DNA of 64,000 nt from positions 854,945-918,944 of the forward strand of contig NZ_RBWX01000007.1 in the NCBI RefSeq assembly GCF_003634215.1, read 5' to 3'. This DNA comes from Sphingosinicella microcystinivorans (lineage in GTDB: Bacteria; Pseudomonadota; Alphaproteobacteria; Sphingomonadales; Sphingomonadaceae). The notes below the pieces were generated by a model. That model saw only the letters and a program-made list of their open reading frames with translations. It had not been told where the DNA came from and searched no databases. This document shows positions 1 through 9,029 of the stretch, piece by piece; the stretch's first letter is position 1, and every line of letters starts with the position of its first letter. The position numbers and the translations under genes were made by a program.

Positions 1-1202
1 GTCATGTAGATGTCGATGTCCTTGAACTGCGCGCGGTACGAAGCCATCGCCTCGTCGAGCGCTGCCGTGGAGACCTGCATCTGCTCGGTCGTATAGGTTG
101 CGGCCTGCGCCGCCATGGTCAGCGTCAGCGGCTCCAGCAGCGTCGAAGGGTCGACCCCCGGCGCCATCTTGGTGATCTCGGCGACGACCTGTCCCGCACC
201 TGATTCCCACAGCGCCATGAAGGCGGGGATCACCACGTCACCCTTGTAGGGTGCCGGCACGTCCTTCACCTTGTGGCCGAGCTTCTGAAGCAGCGCGGAG
301 GCCTCGCCGAACACGCGCTGAACCTCTTCATGCGGCAGGCCGCCCGACGGGTGGTTGAGCCGAAGCCCCACGCGCAGCCGGTCCTTCGATGGTCCGGTCA
401 CGAGCGGCGCTTCGGGGAAGGGGATGCCTTCGCCCTTCGCCTGCGTCGCATGGAACCACGCCGCCGTATCGCGCACGGTACGCGATACGCAGCCCTCGAC
501 GCCAAGGTGCGTCGCCACGTCCGGTGATGCGGCATCGCCCGCCATCCGCCGACGCGAGGGCTTGAGGCCCACAAGCCCGCAGCAGCTTGCCGGGATGCGG
601 ATCGATCCGCCGCCGTCGTTGGCATGCGCCACCGGCACCACGCCCGCCGCAACGGCCGCCGCGCTGCCGCCCGAAGAGCCGCCCGTCGAATGGTCGAGGT
701 TCCAGGGATTGCGCGTCACGCCCGTCAGCAGCGGCTCGGTCGTTGCGGTGATGCCGAATTCGGGCAGCGTCGAGCGGCCGATGGAAATGAAGCCCGCCGC
801 CTCGATCGCCGCCGGATAGGCGTCGGTGTTGTCGGCGACCGTCCCGGCGAGCGCCCGGCAGCCCTGCGTGTAGGGCAGGCTCTTCTGGTGGACATTGTCC
901 TTGATCAGCGTCGGCACGCCCGCGAGCGGGCCTTTGACGCCGTTCGCCGCCATTTCGCGGGCACGCTCGAAGTTCGGAAGCTTCACGGCGTTGATTTTGC
1001 CGTTCACGCTTTCCAGCCGCTTGATCGCGGTCTCGACCAGCGCGGCGGGTTGCGCCTTGCCCTCGCTTACGGCTTTCGCCTGCGAAACGGCGTCCGTCCA
1101 GTTGCTGGACGGCGCCTTGGCCGACGTCGTCTGGCGACACGCGGAAAGCGCGGCAATCGCCGCGCCCGTTCCCAGAAAACCGCGGCGTGAAACAAAGGCC
1201 AT
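1..1202 (-). CDS. Amidase signature family enzyme, exported (3' end outside window)
   Basis: Amidase-signature serine hydrolase that would cleave an amide bond through a Lys-cis-Ser-Ser triad. The visible 400 residues start at the ATG ending at 1202 with a twin-arginine leader (SRRGFLGTGAAIAALSAC) followed by Cys, so it may be a Tat-exported lipoprotein. Family motifs seen are TLIKDN (catalytic Lys), STGGSSGGSAAAVA (Gly/Ser-rich core) and GGGSIRIPAS (nucleophile region). The reading frame is open to the window edge, so the C-terminus is missing. It is more like the free-standing amidases than GatA because of the leader and the absence of gatC/gatB. The substrate cannot be told from sequence. 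Confidence 0.9.
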   Translation of the reverse strand, partial: MAFVSRRGFLGTGAAIAALSACRQTTSAKAPSSNWTDAVSQAKAVSEGKAQPAALVETAIKRLESVNGKINAVKLPNFERAREMAANGVKGPLAGVPTLIKDNVHQKSLPYTQGCRALAGTVADNTDAYPAAIEAAGFISIGRSTLPEFGITATTEPLLTGVTRNPWNLDHSTGGSSGGSAAAVAAGVVPVAHANDGGGSIRIPASCCGLVGLKPSRRRMAGDAASPDVATHLGVEGCVSRTVRDTAAWFHATQAKGEGIPFPEAPLVTGPSKDRLRVGLRLNHPSGGLPHEEVQRVFGEASALLQKLGHKVKDVPAPYKGDVVIPAFMALWESGAGQVVAEITKMAPGVDPSTLLEPLTLTMAAQAATYTTEQMQVSTAALDEAMASYRAQFKDIDIYM

Positions 1203-1285
1203 ACGAAACCTCCCCCGAATCAGACGGCTGACTGTCTCAGCCACCGCGCCGGTATGCAATCTGGCAGATTGAGAGGGGTGGTCGC

Positions 1286-2635
1286 TCAGCCCTCGCGCCG
1301 CTTCTCCAGCCAGCTTTCCAGCCACTTGATCGTGTAGTCGCCGTTCTGGAACTCGGGGTCTTCGATCAGCGCCTGATGCAGCGGGATCGTCGTTTTGGGG
1401 CCGGAGATGATGTATTCCTCCAGCGCGCGGCGCAGCCGCATCAGGCAGTCGTTGCGGCCCGATCCGTAGACGATCAGCTTGGAGATCAGGCTGTCGTAGT
1501 TCGAAGGGATGCGATAGCCGTCGTAGAGCGCGCTATCGACGCGCACATGAAGGCCGCCCGGCGCATGATAGTGCTCCACCTTGCCGGGCGAGGGCGCGAA
1601 CGTCGCCGGGTCTTCGGCGTTGATGCGGCACTCGATGGCATGGCCCGCGAAGCGGATATCTTCCTGTTTCACCGAAAGCGGCAGCCCCGCCGCCACGCGG
1701 ATCTGCTCCCGCACGAGATCGATGCCCGTGATCATCTCGGTGACGGGATGCTCCACCTGCAGGCGGGTGTTCATCTCGATGAAGTAGAAGCGCCCGTCTT
1801 CGTACAGGAACTCGATCGTGCCCGCGCCGCGATAGCCGAGGCCCGCGATCGCCTTGCGCACGATCTCGCCCATCTCCGCGCGCTGCGCTGCATTGAGCGC
1901 GGGCGAGGGGGCCTCCTCCAGCACCTTCTGGTGGCGGCGTTGCAGCGAGCAGTCGCGCTCGCCGAGGTGGACCGCGTTTCCGTGCGTGTCGCCGAACACC
2001 TGGAACTCGATATGGCGCGGATTGCCGAGGTATTTTTCAAGGTACACGGTGTCGTCGCCGAACGCGGCCTTCGCCTCGGCGCGCGCCTGCGCGATCAGCG
2101 TGCCGAGCTTTTCGGGGCTGTCGACGACCTTCATGCCGCGTCCGCCGCCGCCCGATGCGGCTTTCACCAGCACGGGATAGCCGATCTCGAACGCCACCGT
2201 TTCGGCTTCCGAAAGGTCCGTGATCGGCCCGTCGCTGCCCGGCACGAGCGGCAGGCCGAGGCGCGCGGCGGTGCGCTTTGCCTCCACCTTGTCGCCCATC
2301 ATGCGGATATGCTCGGGGCTCGGCCCGATCCAGGCGAGCTTGTGCTCTTCCACGATCTCGGCGAAGCGCGCGTTCTCGGACAGGAAGCCGTAGCCCGGGT
2401 GGATCGCGTCCGCGCCCGTGATCTCGGCGGCCGATATGATCGCCGGGATGTTGAGGTACGATTCGGTCGCGCTCGGCGGCCCGATGCACACGGCCTGGTC
2501 GGCAAGGCGCACGTGCATGGCGTCGGAATCGGCGGTCGAGTGGACCGCGACCGTCTTGATGCCCATTTCATGGCACGCGCGATGGACGCGAAGCGCGATT
2601 TCGCCGCGGTTCGCGATGAGGATCTTGTCGAACAT
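1286..2635 (-). CDS. accC: Biotin carboxylase subunit of acetyl-CoA carboxylase
   Basis: ATP-dependent carboxylation of the biotin on AccB, the first half-reaction of acetyl-CoA carboxylase in fatty acid synthesis. At 449 residues it equals the usual AccC length. It has the N-terminal [14 protein letters not shown], the ATP-grasp glycine loop SGGGGRGM near residue 165, and [14 protein letters not shown] near the active site. It lies 2 bases after accB on the same strand, completing aroQ-accB-accC. Nothing looks broken. Confidence 0.98.
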   Translation of the reverse strand: MFDKILIANRGEIALRVHRACHEMGIKTVAVHSTADSDAMHVRLADQAVCIGPPSATESYLNIPAIISAAEITGADAIHPGYGFLSENARFAEIVEEHKLAWIGPSPEHIRMMGDKVEAKRTAARLGLPLVPGSDGPITDLSEAETVAFEIGYPVLVKAASGGGGRGMKVVDSPEKLGTLIAQARAEAKAAFGDDTVYLEKYLGNPRHIEFQVFGDTHGNAVHLGERDCSLQRRHQKVLEEAPSPALNAAQRAEMGEIVRKAIAGLGYRGAGTIEFLYEDGRFYFIEMNTRLQVEHPVTEMITGIDLVREQIRVAAGLPLSVKQEDIRFAGHAIECRINAEDPATFAPSPGKVEHYHAPGGLHVRVDSALYDGYRIPSNYDSLISKLIVYGSGRNDCLMRLRRALEEYIISGPKTTIPLHQALIEDPEFQNGDYTIKWLESWLEKRREG

Positions 2636-2637
2636 CG

Positions 2638-3111
2638 TTATTCGATGACCACCAGCGGCTGATCGTATTCCACGGGCTGTTCGTTCGCCACGCAGATCTT
2701 CACGACCTTGCCGGATTTGGGCGCCTGAATCGGGTTCATCACCTTCATGGCTTCAACGATCAGCAGCGTGTCACCCGCCGAAACCGTGGCGCCTTCCGTC
2801 ACGAACGGCGGCGCGCTGGGGTCGGAGGAGAGATACACGGTGCCCACCATCGGCGACTTCACGGCGCCGGGGTGGCTCTTGAGGTCGGCCTGGGCCGGTG
2901 CGGCTGCCGGAGCGGCGGCAGGGGCGGCCGGGGCTGCTGCGACCGCAGCCACCGGCGCCGCGGCGACAACGCCGCTTATCTGCCGCGCAACGCGGATCTT
3001 GCGCCCTTCGTCCTCAACCTCGATCTCGGTGAGGCCTGTTTCATCCAGCAATTCCGCGAGCTGGCGCACCAGCTTCGTATCGACGTTCATGCCCGTCTTA
3101 CCATTGGTCAC
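2638..3111 (-). CDS. accB: Biotin carboxyl carrier protein of acetyl-CoA carboxylase
   Basis: Carries the biotin that shuttles CO2 between AccC and the carboxyltransferase. The C-terminal lipoyl/biotinyl domain has the biotinylation site EAMKVMN, and the N-terminal half is joined by an Ala/Pro-rich linker. I chose the GTG at 3111 because GGGGA sits 6 bases upstream; the ATG ending at 3090 (MNVDTKL) is a credible alternative that removes 7 residues. It sits between aroQ and accC in one minus-strand operon. Confidence 0.96.
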   Translation of the reverse strand: MTNGKTGMNVDTKLVRQLAELLDETGLTEIEVEDEGRKIRVARQISGVVAAAPVAAVAAAPAAPAAAPAAAPAQADLKSHPGAVKSPMVGTVYLSSDPSAPPFVTEGATVSAGDTLLIVEAMKVMNPIQAPKSGKVVKICVANEQPVEYDQPLVVIE

Positions 3112-3144
3112 GTTGCGTCCCCGATGTTGTTGTTCTGTAAGGTC

Positions 3145-3585
3145 TTAAAGTTGTGCGGCGGCGTCGAGCGCCAGCGCATATCCGTGGATACCGAAACCCG
3201 TGATCGATCCCTTCGCGACCGGCGCCACATGGCTCAGGTGGCGGAAGGCCTCACGGGCGTGAGGGTTGGAAATATGGACTTCGATGACCGGAACCGCAAT
3301 CGCCTTGATGGCGTCGCGGATCGCGATCGACGTGTGCGTATAGGCTCCGGCGTTCAGAATCACGGCCTTTGCCCCCCGCGAAGCCGCCTCGTGAAGCCAA
3401 TCGACGAGGTGCCCTTCGTGGTTCGACTGGCGCACGTCGACTTCAAGGCCGAGCTCTTTGGCCCGGTCCTCCAGCATCACCGCCACGTCATCAAGCGTGT
3501 CGGCGCCGTATATCTCCGGCTCGCGCGTGCCGAGCAGGTTGAGGTTCGGCCCGTTGAGGACCAGCACCAGCGGCGTTTCTGCCAT
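3145..3585 (-). CDS. aroQ: Type II 3-dehydroquinate dehydratase
   Basis: Converts 3-dehydroquinate to 3-dehydroshikimate in the shikimate pathway. The 146-residue product has all family blocks: NGPNLNLLGTREPEIYG with the catalytic Tyr, QSNHEG, ILNAGAYTHTS and EVHISNPHAREAFRH. I place the start at the ATG ending at 3585 because AGGGG lies 6 bases upstream; an in-frame GTG at 3609 is possible. It is the first gene of an aroQ-accB-accC operon, a common alphaproteobacterial order. Confidence 0.97.
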   Translation of the reverse strand: MAETPLVLVLNGPNLNLLGTREPEIYGADTLDDVAVMLEDRAKELGLEVDVRQSNHEGHLVDWLHEAASRGAKAVILNAGAYTHTSIAIRDAIKAIAVPVIEVHISNPHAREAFRHLSHVAPVAKGSITGFGIHGYALALDAAAQL

Positions 3586-3680
3586 TCGAAGCCCCTTTGC
3601 CCCAGACACTGGCCTGCGGCGAAAGCGGTCCTTATATGGACGCTCCGCGCCACAGGGAAGCCTGAGAAGAATAAGGACCG

Positions 3681-4670
3681 ATGACCATCAGCATCACCGT
3701 GAACGGCGAACTGCGCCGCATCCTCCCCGGCGCCAGCATTGCGGCGCTTGTAGCCGAGCTGGATCTTGATCCCAGGGCCGTGGCCGTGGAGCGCAACCTC
3801 GAGATCGTCCCGAAGTCCGCCTATGCCGACATCGCGCTTGCGGACGGCGACCGGCTGGAGATCGTGCATTTCGTCGGTGGCGGCAGCGCTGGCGGGAGCG
3901 AGGACGACGGCTGGGAAGTCGCCGGACGCCGGTTCTCCTCGCGCCTGATCGTGGGCACGGGCAAGTACAAGGATTATGCGGTGAACGCCGCAGCGGTCGA
4001 AGCTTCGGGCGCTGAGATCGTTACCGTCGCCGTGCGCCGCGTGAACCTCACGGACCGTTCGCAGCCGCTTCTCACCGATTATGTCGATCCGAAGCGCTAT
4101 ACATATCTTCCCAACACGGCGGGCTGCTTCACGGCGGATGAGGCGATGCGCACGCTGCGCCTCGCGCGCGAGGCGGGCGGCTGGAATCTTGTGAAGCTCG
4201 AAGTTCTGGGCGAAGCGAAGACGCTCTATCCGGATATGGAGCAGACGCTGCGCGCGACGAAGGAGCTCGTGAACGACGGCTTCGATGTCATGGTCTACTG
4301 CGCGGACGATCCCATCGCCGCGAAGAAGCTGGAAGACGCGGGCGCCGCCGCGATCATGCCGCTGGGCGCGCCGATCGGTTCGGGCCTCGGTATCCAGAAC
4401 CCGGTGATGATCCGCCTTATCGTCGAGCAGGCGAAGGTGCCCGTGCTCGTCGACGCGGGCGTCGGCTGCGCGTCGGATGCAGCGGTCGCGATGGAACTCG
4501 GCTGCGACGGTGTCCTTATGAACACGGCGATCGCCGAGGCGAAAGACCCGGTGATGATGGCGGGCGCCATGCGCCGCGCCGTAGAGGCCGGGCGTCTCTC
4601 CTACCGCGCTGGAAGGATGCAGCGTCGGCTCTACGCCGATCCGTCCAGTCCACTCGGCGGGTTGATCTGA
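3681..4670 (+). CDS. thiG: Fused sulfur carrier ThiS / thiazole synthase ThiG
   Basis: Bifunctional thiamine-thiazole enzyme. Residues 1 to about 68 are ThiS-like (ubiquitin fold, ending IVHFVGGG), and residues 80 to 329 are ThiG, a TIM barrel with the Schiff-base Lys in LVKLEVLGE and the phosphate-binding stretch [12 protein letters not shown]. In stand-alone ThiS the Gly-Gly C-terminus must be free to become a thiocarboxylate; here it runs straight into ThiG through a Ser/Gly/Asp linker. Sulfur delivery must therefore involve cleavage, an internal route or another donor. No other thi gene is in the window. Confidence 0.93.
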   Translation: MTISITVNGELRRILPGASIAALVAELDLDPRAVAVERNLEIVPKSAYADIALADGDRLEIVHFVGGGSAGGSEDDGWEVAGRRFSSRLIVGTGKYKDYAVNAAAVEASGAEIVTVAVRRVNLTDRSQPLLTDYVDPKRYTYLPNTAGCFTADEAMRTLRLAREAGGWNLVKLEVLGEAKTLYPDMEQTLRATKELVNDGFDVMVYCADDPIAAKKLEDAGAAAIMPLGAPIGSGLGIQNPVMIRLIVEQAKVPVLVDAGVGCASDAAVAMELGCDGVLMNTAIAEAKDPVMMAGAMRRAVEAGRLSYRAGRMQRRLYADPSSPLGGLI

Positions 4671-4763
4671 CGCCTGCGACGAACCGCGGAACCCCTCAGC
4701 CGTCCCAAGCATTCTCCTGATGTGCGCATCCCCCGACGCACAGTAATTTCAGGAGTGAACATC

Positions 4764-4946
4764 ATGGGTGAACTCAAGGATCGCGCGAAAGGTCTCGCCA
4801 ACGAGGCCGCCGGCAACGTCAAACAGGCGGTCGGTCGGGCCACCAACAACCCGCGTCTCGAAGGCGAAGGCATCGCCCAGGAACGCCGTGGCGAAGTCCA
4901 GAACGCAAAAGGCAAGGTGAAGGGCGCCCTCGGCGACCGCATCTGA
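4764..4946 (+). CDS. CsbD-family stress protein
   Basis: A 60-residue, charged, Met-poor protein of the CsbD family, abundant under general stress in many bacteria but of unknown biochemical role. It shows the typical pattern GELKDRAKGLANEAAGNVKQ followed by a second related helix (GEVQNAKGKVKGALGD). The start is fixed by AGGAG 9 bases before the ATG. It is followed by a strong hairpin terminator, so it is probably monocistronic. Confidence 0.9.
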   Translation: MGELKDRAKGLANEAAGNVKQAVGRATNNPRLEGEGIAQERRGEVQNAKGKVKGALGDRI

Positions 4947-4965
4947 CGCCTTGTGCGTGAGGGAG

Positions 4966-4998
4966 ACGGCCGGGTCCCTTCGGGCCCGGCCGTTTTCT
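4966..4998 (+). terminator. Rho-independent terminator after csbD-like gene
   Basis: ACGGCCGGG (4966-4974) pairs with CCCGGCCGT (4985-4993), with an inner CCC/GGG extension and a three-base loop, followed by a short T run (TTTTCT). It lies 20 bases after the CsbD stop codon. Confidence 0.85.
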
Positions 4999-5037
4999 AT
5001 GTTATGATCCGCGGCGCTCATGCTTGCGGAGGCAAAA

Positions 5038-5448
5038 ATGTCGGATACACCAGAGCTTACCGGCGTAACCCCCCATCTCACCATCCGGGACAACAAGGCG
5101 AAGGACGCGATAGCGTTCTACGAAAAGGCATTCGGCGCGCAGGAGCTTTTCCGTCACCCCGCCGACGACGGCGTCCGTCTCATGCATGCGCGTCTCGCGA
5201 TCGCGGGCGGCGGGTTGATGCTCCACGACGATTTTCCCGAAATGATGGGCGGCAAACCGTCGGGCCCTCCGGCCTGCGTCGTGCTTCACATCGAAGTCCC
5301 CGATGCCGATGCGGCGTGGGAGCAGGCCGTCGCGGCGGGCGCCACGGTGCGCTTCCCGCTCGACAACCAGTTCTGGGGACAGCGCTACGGTCAACTCGCT
5401 GACCCGTTCGGCCACGTCTGGTCGATCGGCGGTCCGCTCAAACCCTGA
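5038..5448 (+). CDS. VOC-superfamily protein (PhnB/glyoxalase-like)
   Basis: A 136-residue vicinal oxygen chelate protein built from paired beta-alpha-beta-beta-beta modules: TPHLTIRDNKAKDAIAFYEK at the N-terminus, LMHARLAIAGGGLMLHD in the middle, and YGQLADPFGHVWSIG at the end. This is the PhnB-like subgroup, whose members rarely have an assigned substrate. I prefer the ATG at 5038 because GCGGAGG lies just upstream; an ATG at 5020 would add six residues. It is expressed after the terminator at 4966. Confidence 0.88.
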   Translation: MSDTPELTGVTPHLTIRDNKAKDAIAFYEKAFGAQELFRHPADDGVRLMHARLAIAGGGLMLHDDFPEMMGGKPSGPPACVVLHIEVPDADAAWEQAVAAGATVRFPLDNQFWGQRYGQLADPFGHVWSIGGPLKP

Positions 5449-5493
5449 ACCAGCGTCGTCCCTCCCCCGTCGGGACAGAGGGACGACCGCGTC

Positions 5494-7275
5494 CTAGAGC
5501 TTGGCCATCGTCAGCCAGTCTTTCTTCCCCATCCACGCCTTGGCGAACGCCGTGCGCGTGGCTGTCGCGCCCGCGCTATCTCCCGTGCGCGCCTGCGTTT
5601 CGCCGAGGCCCCACAGCGCCCAGGCATTGCCCGGATACTGCACCAGCGCCTTCTGGAACGCGGCTTCGGCGCCCTTGTAGTCGCCGGCCATGTAGAGCGC
5701 ACCGCCAAGCGACTGGTTGACGGGATAGTACCAATAGGGGGGCTCGGTGTAGTTCACCCGCGTCTCCGCCTCGGCGCCCTTGCGGTAGAAGGCGATCGCC
5801 TCCTTGTAGCGCTTCTTCGCCATTGCCTGCCGCCCGAGCGCGACGTTCTCCGCGACCTCCAGAAGCGCCGGAACCGGCACCAGCCCGTCGGTCAGCGGCT
5901 TCCAGTCGGTCGTGCGGCCGATTTCACGCATCGCATCAAGTTCGGCCTTGAAGCCTTTGTCATTCCTTGCATCTGCCTGTGCCACAGCGCGGGCGTAGCG
6001 CCACATGGCCTGCACATAGGGCAGGCGCGGATCGGGCGCGGGCAGCGCCATGATCTCCTTCGGCGTCGCGAAATGCGCGTAGGCGAGATAGGGCGCGGCA
6101 TCCACCGGTTGCACGAACGGGATCGTCACGGTCACGTCGGGGTTCAGCAGCTCGCGCAGCTTCGTCGCCTGCGAGACCGCCGTCTCCATGTCGCCCGCCA
6201 TCTGCGCGGCGCTGACGATGAAGTGGATATTGTGCGGATAGTAGCCGAACCGGTAGATGCCCGCGAGCGGGGAGGATTTGAGATAGTCCTCATCGGCCTT
6301 CGCGGCATCCACATTGACGCGGATTGCATCGGCATAGCGCCCGACGCGGTAGAACAGGTGCCCCGGCATGTGGACGAGGTGGCCAGCCGCGGGCACCAGC
6401 GGCTTCGAAAGCCGGTCCGCCGCCGCTTCCGCCTGCGCAGGGCGCGCCGAGGCTTCGAGCAGGTGGATATAAAGATGCGCCGCCTGCGGGTGATACGGAT
6501 CGCGCGCCATCACCTGCTCAACGAGCCGGATCGCGGGCACCATATGCGGGTAGGGGGTCAGCCCGCCCGGCTCCCAATAGTCCCACGGCGAGGACGTCAT
6601 CGCGGATTCCGCCGCGAGCACGCCGATGTCGTTGTCCATCGGGTACGCGGCTGCCACTTTCATCATCGCCGCCGAAAACGCCTTATCGAGGCCGCTGCGG
6701 TCAGCGGGCGGGGTTTCCGCGTAGCGGGTCTGCAGCGCCTCGATCAGTGCGCGCTCGCGCGGGCTCACCTTGTCCTTCGCCGCCACGGCCTTCTGCAGCG
6801 CCGCCCAGGTCGCCTCGTTGGTCGAAGGGTCCATCGGCGCGTTGACGTTGGAGCCGTGCGAATAGGCCTCGCCCCAGTAGCACATCGCGCAGTCGGGGTC
6901 GCGGCGGGCGGCGGCACGGAAGGCGCGGATCGCCTCCTGATGGTTGAAGCCGTAAACCAGCATCAGCCCCTGGTTGAAGTAGGCCCGGGCCTCGGGGCTC
7001 TTCGTCGTGATCTGGAAGTTCGTACTGCCCAGCCCCTCGTAGAGCGGCGGCTCGCTGTCGAACTGCGGCAGCGTGTTCGCCATCGCGTACTGGATGCGCT
7101 GCGGCAGCAGAGAGCGCTTCTTGCCCTGGCCGCAGGCCTGGCTGAACGCGGTGGCCGGGTTCAGCAGCCGCAAGGCTTCAGGCGTCAGGGTTGCGGAAGC
7201 GGGAACGGCGGCGGGTATGGCTGCAAGCGCGGCAAGCGAGAAAACGGCAAGGGGAACGCGAGTGGATATGCTCAT
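5494..7275 (-). CDS. Exported tetratricopeptide-repeat protein
   Basis: A 593-residue protein with a cleavable signal peptide (MSISTRVPLAVFSLAALAAI...ASA) and several TPR units, for example residues about 90-125 (AYFNQGLMLVYGFNHQEAI) and the C-terminal units (YKEAIAFYRKGAEAE and YKGAEAAFQKALVQYPGNA). It contains the block DPDCAMCYWGEAYSHGSNVN with a CxxC pair, typical of a family of periplasmic TPR proteins with no assigned function. The start is placed at the ATG ending at 7275, where the signal peptide begins; longer starts would bury it. It probably works as a periplasmic scaffold, which is an inference. Confidence 0.87.
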   Translation of the reverse strand: MSISTRVPLAVFSLAALAAIPAAVPASATLTPEALRLLNPATAFSQACGQGKKRSLLPQRIQYAMANTLPQFDSEPPLYEGLGSTNFQITTKSPEARAYFNQGLMLVYGFNHQEAIRAFRAAARRDPDCAMCYWGEAYSHGSNVNAPMDPSTNEATWAALQKAVAAKDKVSPRERALIEALQTRYAETPPADRSGLDKAFSAAMMKVAAAYPMDNDIGVLAAESAMTSSPWDYWEPGGLTPYPHMVPAIRLVEQVMARDPYHPQAAHLYIHLLEASARPAQAEAAADRLSKPLVPAAGHLVHMPGHLFYRVGRYADAIRVNVDAAKADEDYLKSSPLAGIYRFGYYPHNIHFIVSAAQMAGDMETAVSQATKLRELLNPDVTVTIPFVQPVDAAPYLAYAHFATPKEIMALPAPDPRLPYVQAMWRYARAVAQADARNDKGFKAELDAMREIGRTTDWKPLTDGLVPVPALLEVAENVALGRQAMAKKRYKEAIAFYRKGAEAETRVNYTEPPYWYYPVNQSLGGALYMAGDYKGAEAAFQKALVQYPGNAWALWGLGETQARTGDSAGATATRTAFAKAWMGKKDWLTMAKL

Positions 7276-7373
7276 GGCAAACCTCCTGTTTGCGCGGGTT
7301 GCCCCGCGCTGCTCTTCCTCGCACCGCGACGAATACAGGATCACAAAAGGCGGATCAATTCCGCCGCCGCCCT

Positions 7374-7856
7374 TCACGCGAGGATGGGTTCGAACTCACG
7401 CAACACATCAATGTAAAGCTGCCGTTTGAACGGCACGATCAGATCGGGGAGCGTAGCAGGTTTTGCCCACTTCCACTCACTGAATTCCGGGTGCTCGGTT
7501 TCGATGTCGATATCGCTGTCCTTGCCGGTGAAGCGCATCACGAACCATTTCTGCCGCTGTCCGGCGTAGCGGCCCTTCCAGATCTTGCCGATCAGGTCGT
7601 CGGGAAGGTCATACCAGTGCCAGCCCCTGCTCTCGGCGATGATCTCGGCCTTGGTCGTGCCGATCTCTTCGCCGAGTTCGCGCACTGCCGCCTCCACAGG
7701 CTCTTCGCCGGGGTCAATGCCGCCCTGCGGCATCTGCCAGGCCTCCGCGATCATATCGAGCCGCTTTGCCACGAAGACGTGCTTCTTGGTGTTGAGCAGC
7801 ATGATGCCGACGCAGGGCCGATACGGGAGCCCGGAGGGGTGGACGCGTTCGCTCAC
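7374..7856 (-). CDS. rppH: RNA pyrophosphohydrolase (Nudix)
   Basis: Removes pyrophosphate from 5'-triphosphorylated RNA ends and so opens mRNAs to RNase E decay. The 160-residue product has the Nudix box GGIDPGEEPVEAAVRELGEE and the RppH blocks YRPCVGIMLLN, AWQMPQGG, GRYAGQRQKWF and PEFSEWKW. It starts at a GTG whose GTGA overlaps the stop of the upstream esterase gene by four bases, which indicates translational coupling. Confidence 0.95.
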   Translation of the reverse strand: MSERVHPSGLPYRPCVGIMLLNTKKHVFVAKRLDMIAEAWQMPQGGIDPGEEPVEAAVRELGEEIGTTKAEIIAESRGWHWYDLPDDLIGKIWKGRYAGQRQKWFVMRFTGKDSDIDIETEHPEFSEWKWAKPATLPDLIVPFKRQLYIDVLREFEPILA

Positions 7857-8839
7857 TCGGCGGCGGCTTTCATCATGGTGAGGTCGGCGCCCGCCTCGTT
7901 GATGATGTCGCGCAGCACCGACAGGCACCCGGCGAGGTCGCCCTGCGCCGACGGGATCGCCTGCCGCAGCGTCATGCTGCCGTGGATCTGGCCCTTGGCT
8001 TCGCGGAACACCGTCGGCACGCCGCTCGCGATCAGTTTCGCGGCATAGGCGCGGCCCTGATCGCGCAGCGGATCGAGTCCGCAGGTGAAGACGAGCGCGG
8101 CGGGCTGGTTGTCGAGCGCCGGCGAATGCAGCGGCGAAGCGCGTGGATCGGTATGGTCGGGGAGATTCCCGATATAGTGGCGCATGAACCACGCCATGCT
8201 CTCTGCGGTCAGCAGATAGCCGTCCGCGAAGTCCTCCATCGATCCCGTGTTCGCGGTCATGTCGACGCCCGGATAGATCAGCCACTGCGCGATGATCGGC
8301 ACCGGCATCTTTCCGGAGAGTTCCTGTGCCACGATGGCCGCGAGGTTGCCGCCCGCGCTGTCGCCCGCCACGACGATGCTCGTCACCGCGTGCCCGATCT
8401 CCTTGGGCGAGGCGGCCGCCCAGCGCGTCGCGGTAAGGCAGTCCTCGCCCGCCGCGGGGAACGCGTGCTCGGGAGCGAGCCGATAGTCGACCGAAATCAC
8501 GGTGATGTCGAGGCTGCGCGCGATTTCGGCGCACAGGCCATCGTGCGTTTCGAGGTCGCCGACCACCCATCCGCCGCCGTGGAAGTACATCAGCACGCTC
8601 TGCGGCGCGCCGCCCGCCGCGCGCGGGCTGTAGAGCCTCAGCGGAATGCGGTCGCCGTGCGGGCCGTCGATGGCAAGGTCTTCCACCCGCGCGATCTCGC
8701 CGCGCGGCGCTTCGGCCATCTGCACCATCATGCCCATCATCTGGCGGGCCGTGCCGGGATCAAGCTCGTGCAGCTTCGGCCCGGGCTGCGCATTCAGCAT
8801 ATCGAGGAACGCCTGCACGTCTGGACGAACGAAACTCAT
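7853..8839 (-). CDS. Alpha/beta hydrolase, hormone-sensitive-lipase family esterase
   Basis: Carboxylesterase with the HSL-family oxyanion motif YFHGGGWVVGD, nucleophile elbow GDSAGGN, acid region GLDPLRDQG and a His in GQIHGSM. The length, 328 residues, is normal. The start at the ATG ending at 8839 (MSFVRPDVQAF) follows a GGGAG; upstream in-frame codons lack a ribosome site. It is translationally coupled to rppH. The natural substrate is unknown, probably short acyl esters. Confidence 0.92.
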   Translation of the reverse strand: MSFVRPDVQAFLDMLNAQPGPKLHELDPGTARQMMGMMVQMAEAPRGEIARVEDLAIDGPHGDRIPLRLYSPRAAGGAPQSVLMYFHGGGWVVGDLETHDGLCAEIARSLDITVISVDYRLAPEHAFPAAGEDCLTATRWAAASPKEIGHAVTSIVVAGDSAGGNLAAIVAQELSGKMPVPIIAQWLIYPGVDMTANTGSMEDFADGYLLTAESMAWFMRHYIGNLPDHTDPRASPLHSPALDNQPAALVFTCGLDPLRDQGRAYAAKLIASGVPTVFREAKGQIHGSMTLRQAIPSAQGDLAGCLSVLRDIINEAGADLTMMKAAAE

Positions 8840-9029
8840 CGCCGATTCTCCCTCCCAAATGGATTTGGCGCGGACTATCCGCTGAGGCGCGCTCCGCCGC
8901 AAGTCGCGCTATCGAGAGGATGGTCAAGCAAGCCTGACCTTGGGAGCCTCACATAAAATCTACTTTGCGGGCACGGGCTCGGGGGCTTAGAGATTCCCCG
9001 AACAAGCATACACAGTCCCGGGACCGCCA

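Noticed and set aside
3477-4712. Long minus-strand open frame opposite thiSG
   Set aside because: It covers the thiSG gene in antisense, is Arg/His-rich without motifs, and thiSG is clearly real. It is a GC-driven shadow.
6073-7416. Plus-strand open frame opposite the TPR gene
   Set aside because: Low-complexity Arg-rich shadow of the TPR coding sequence.
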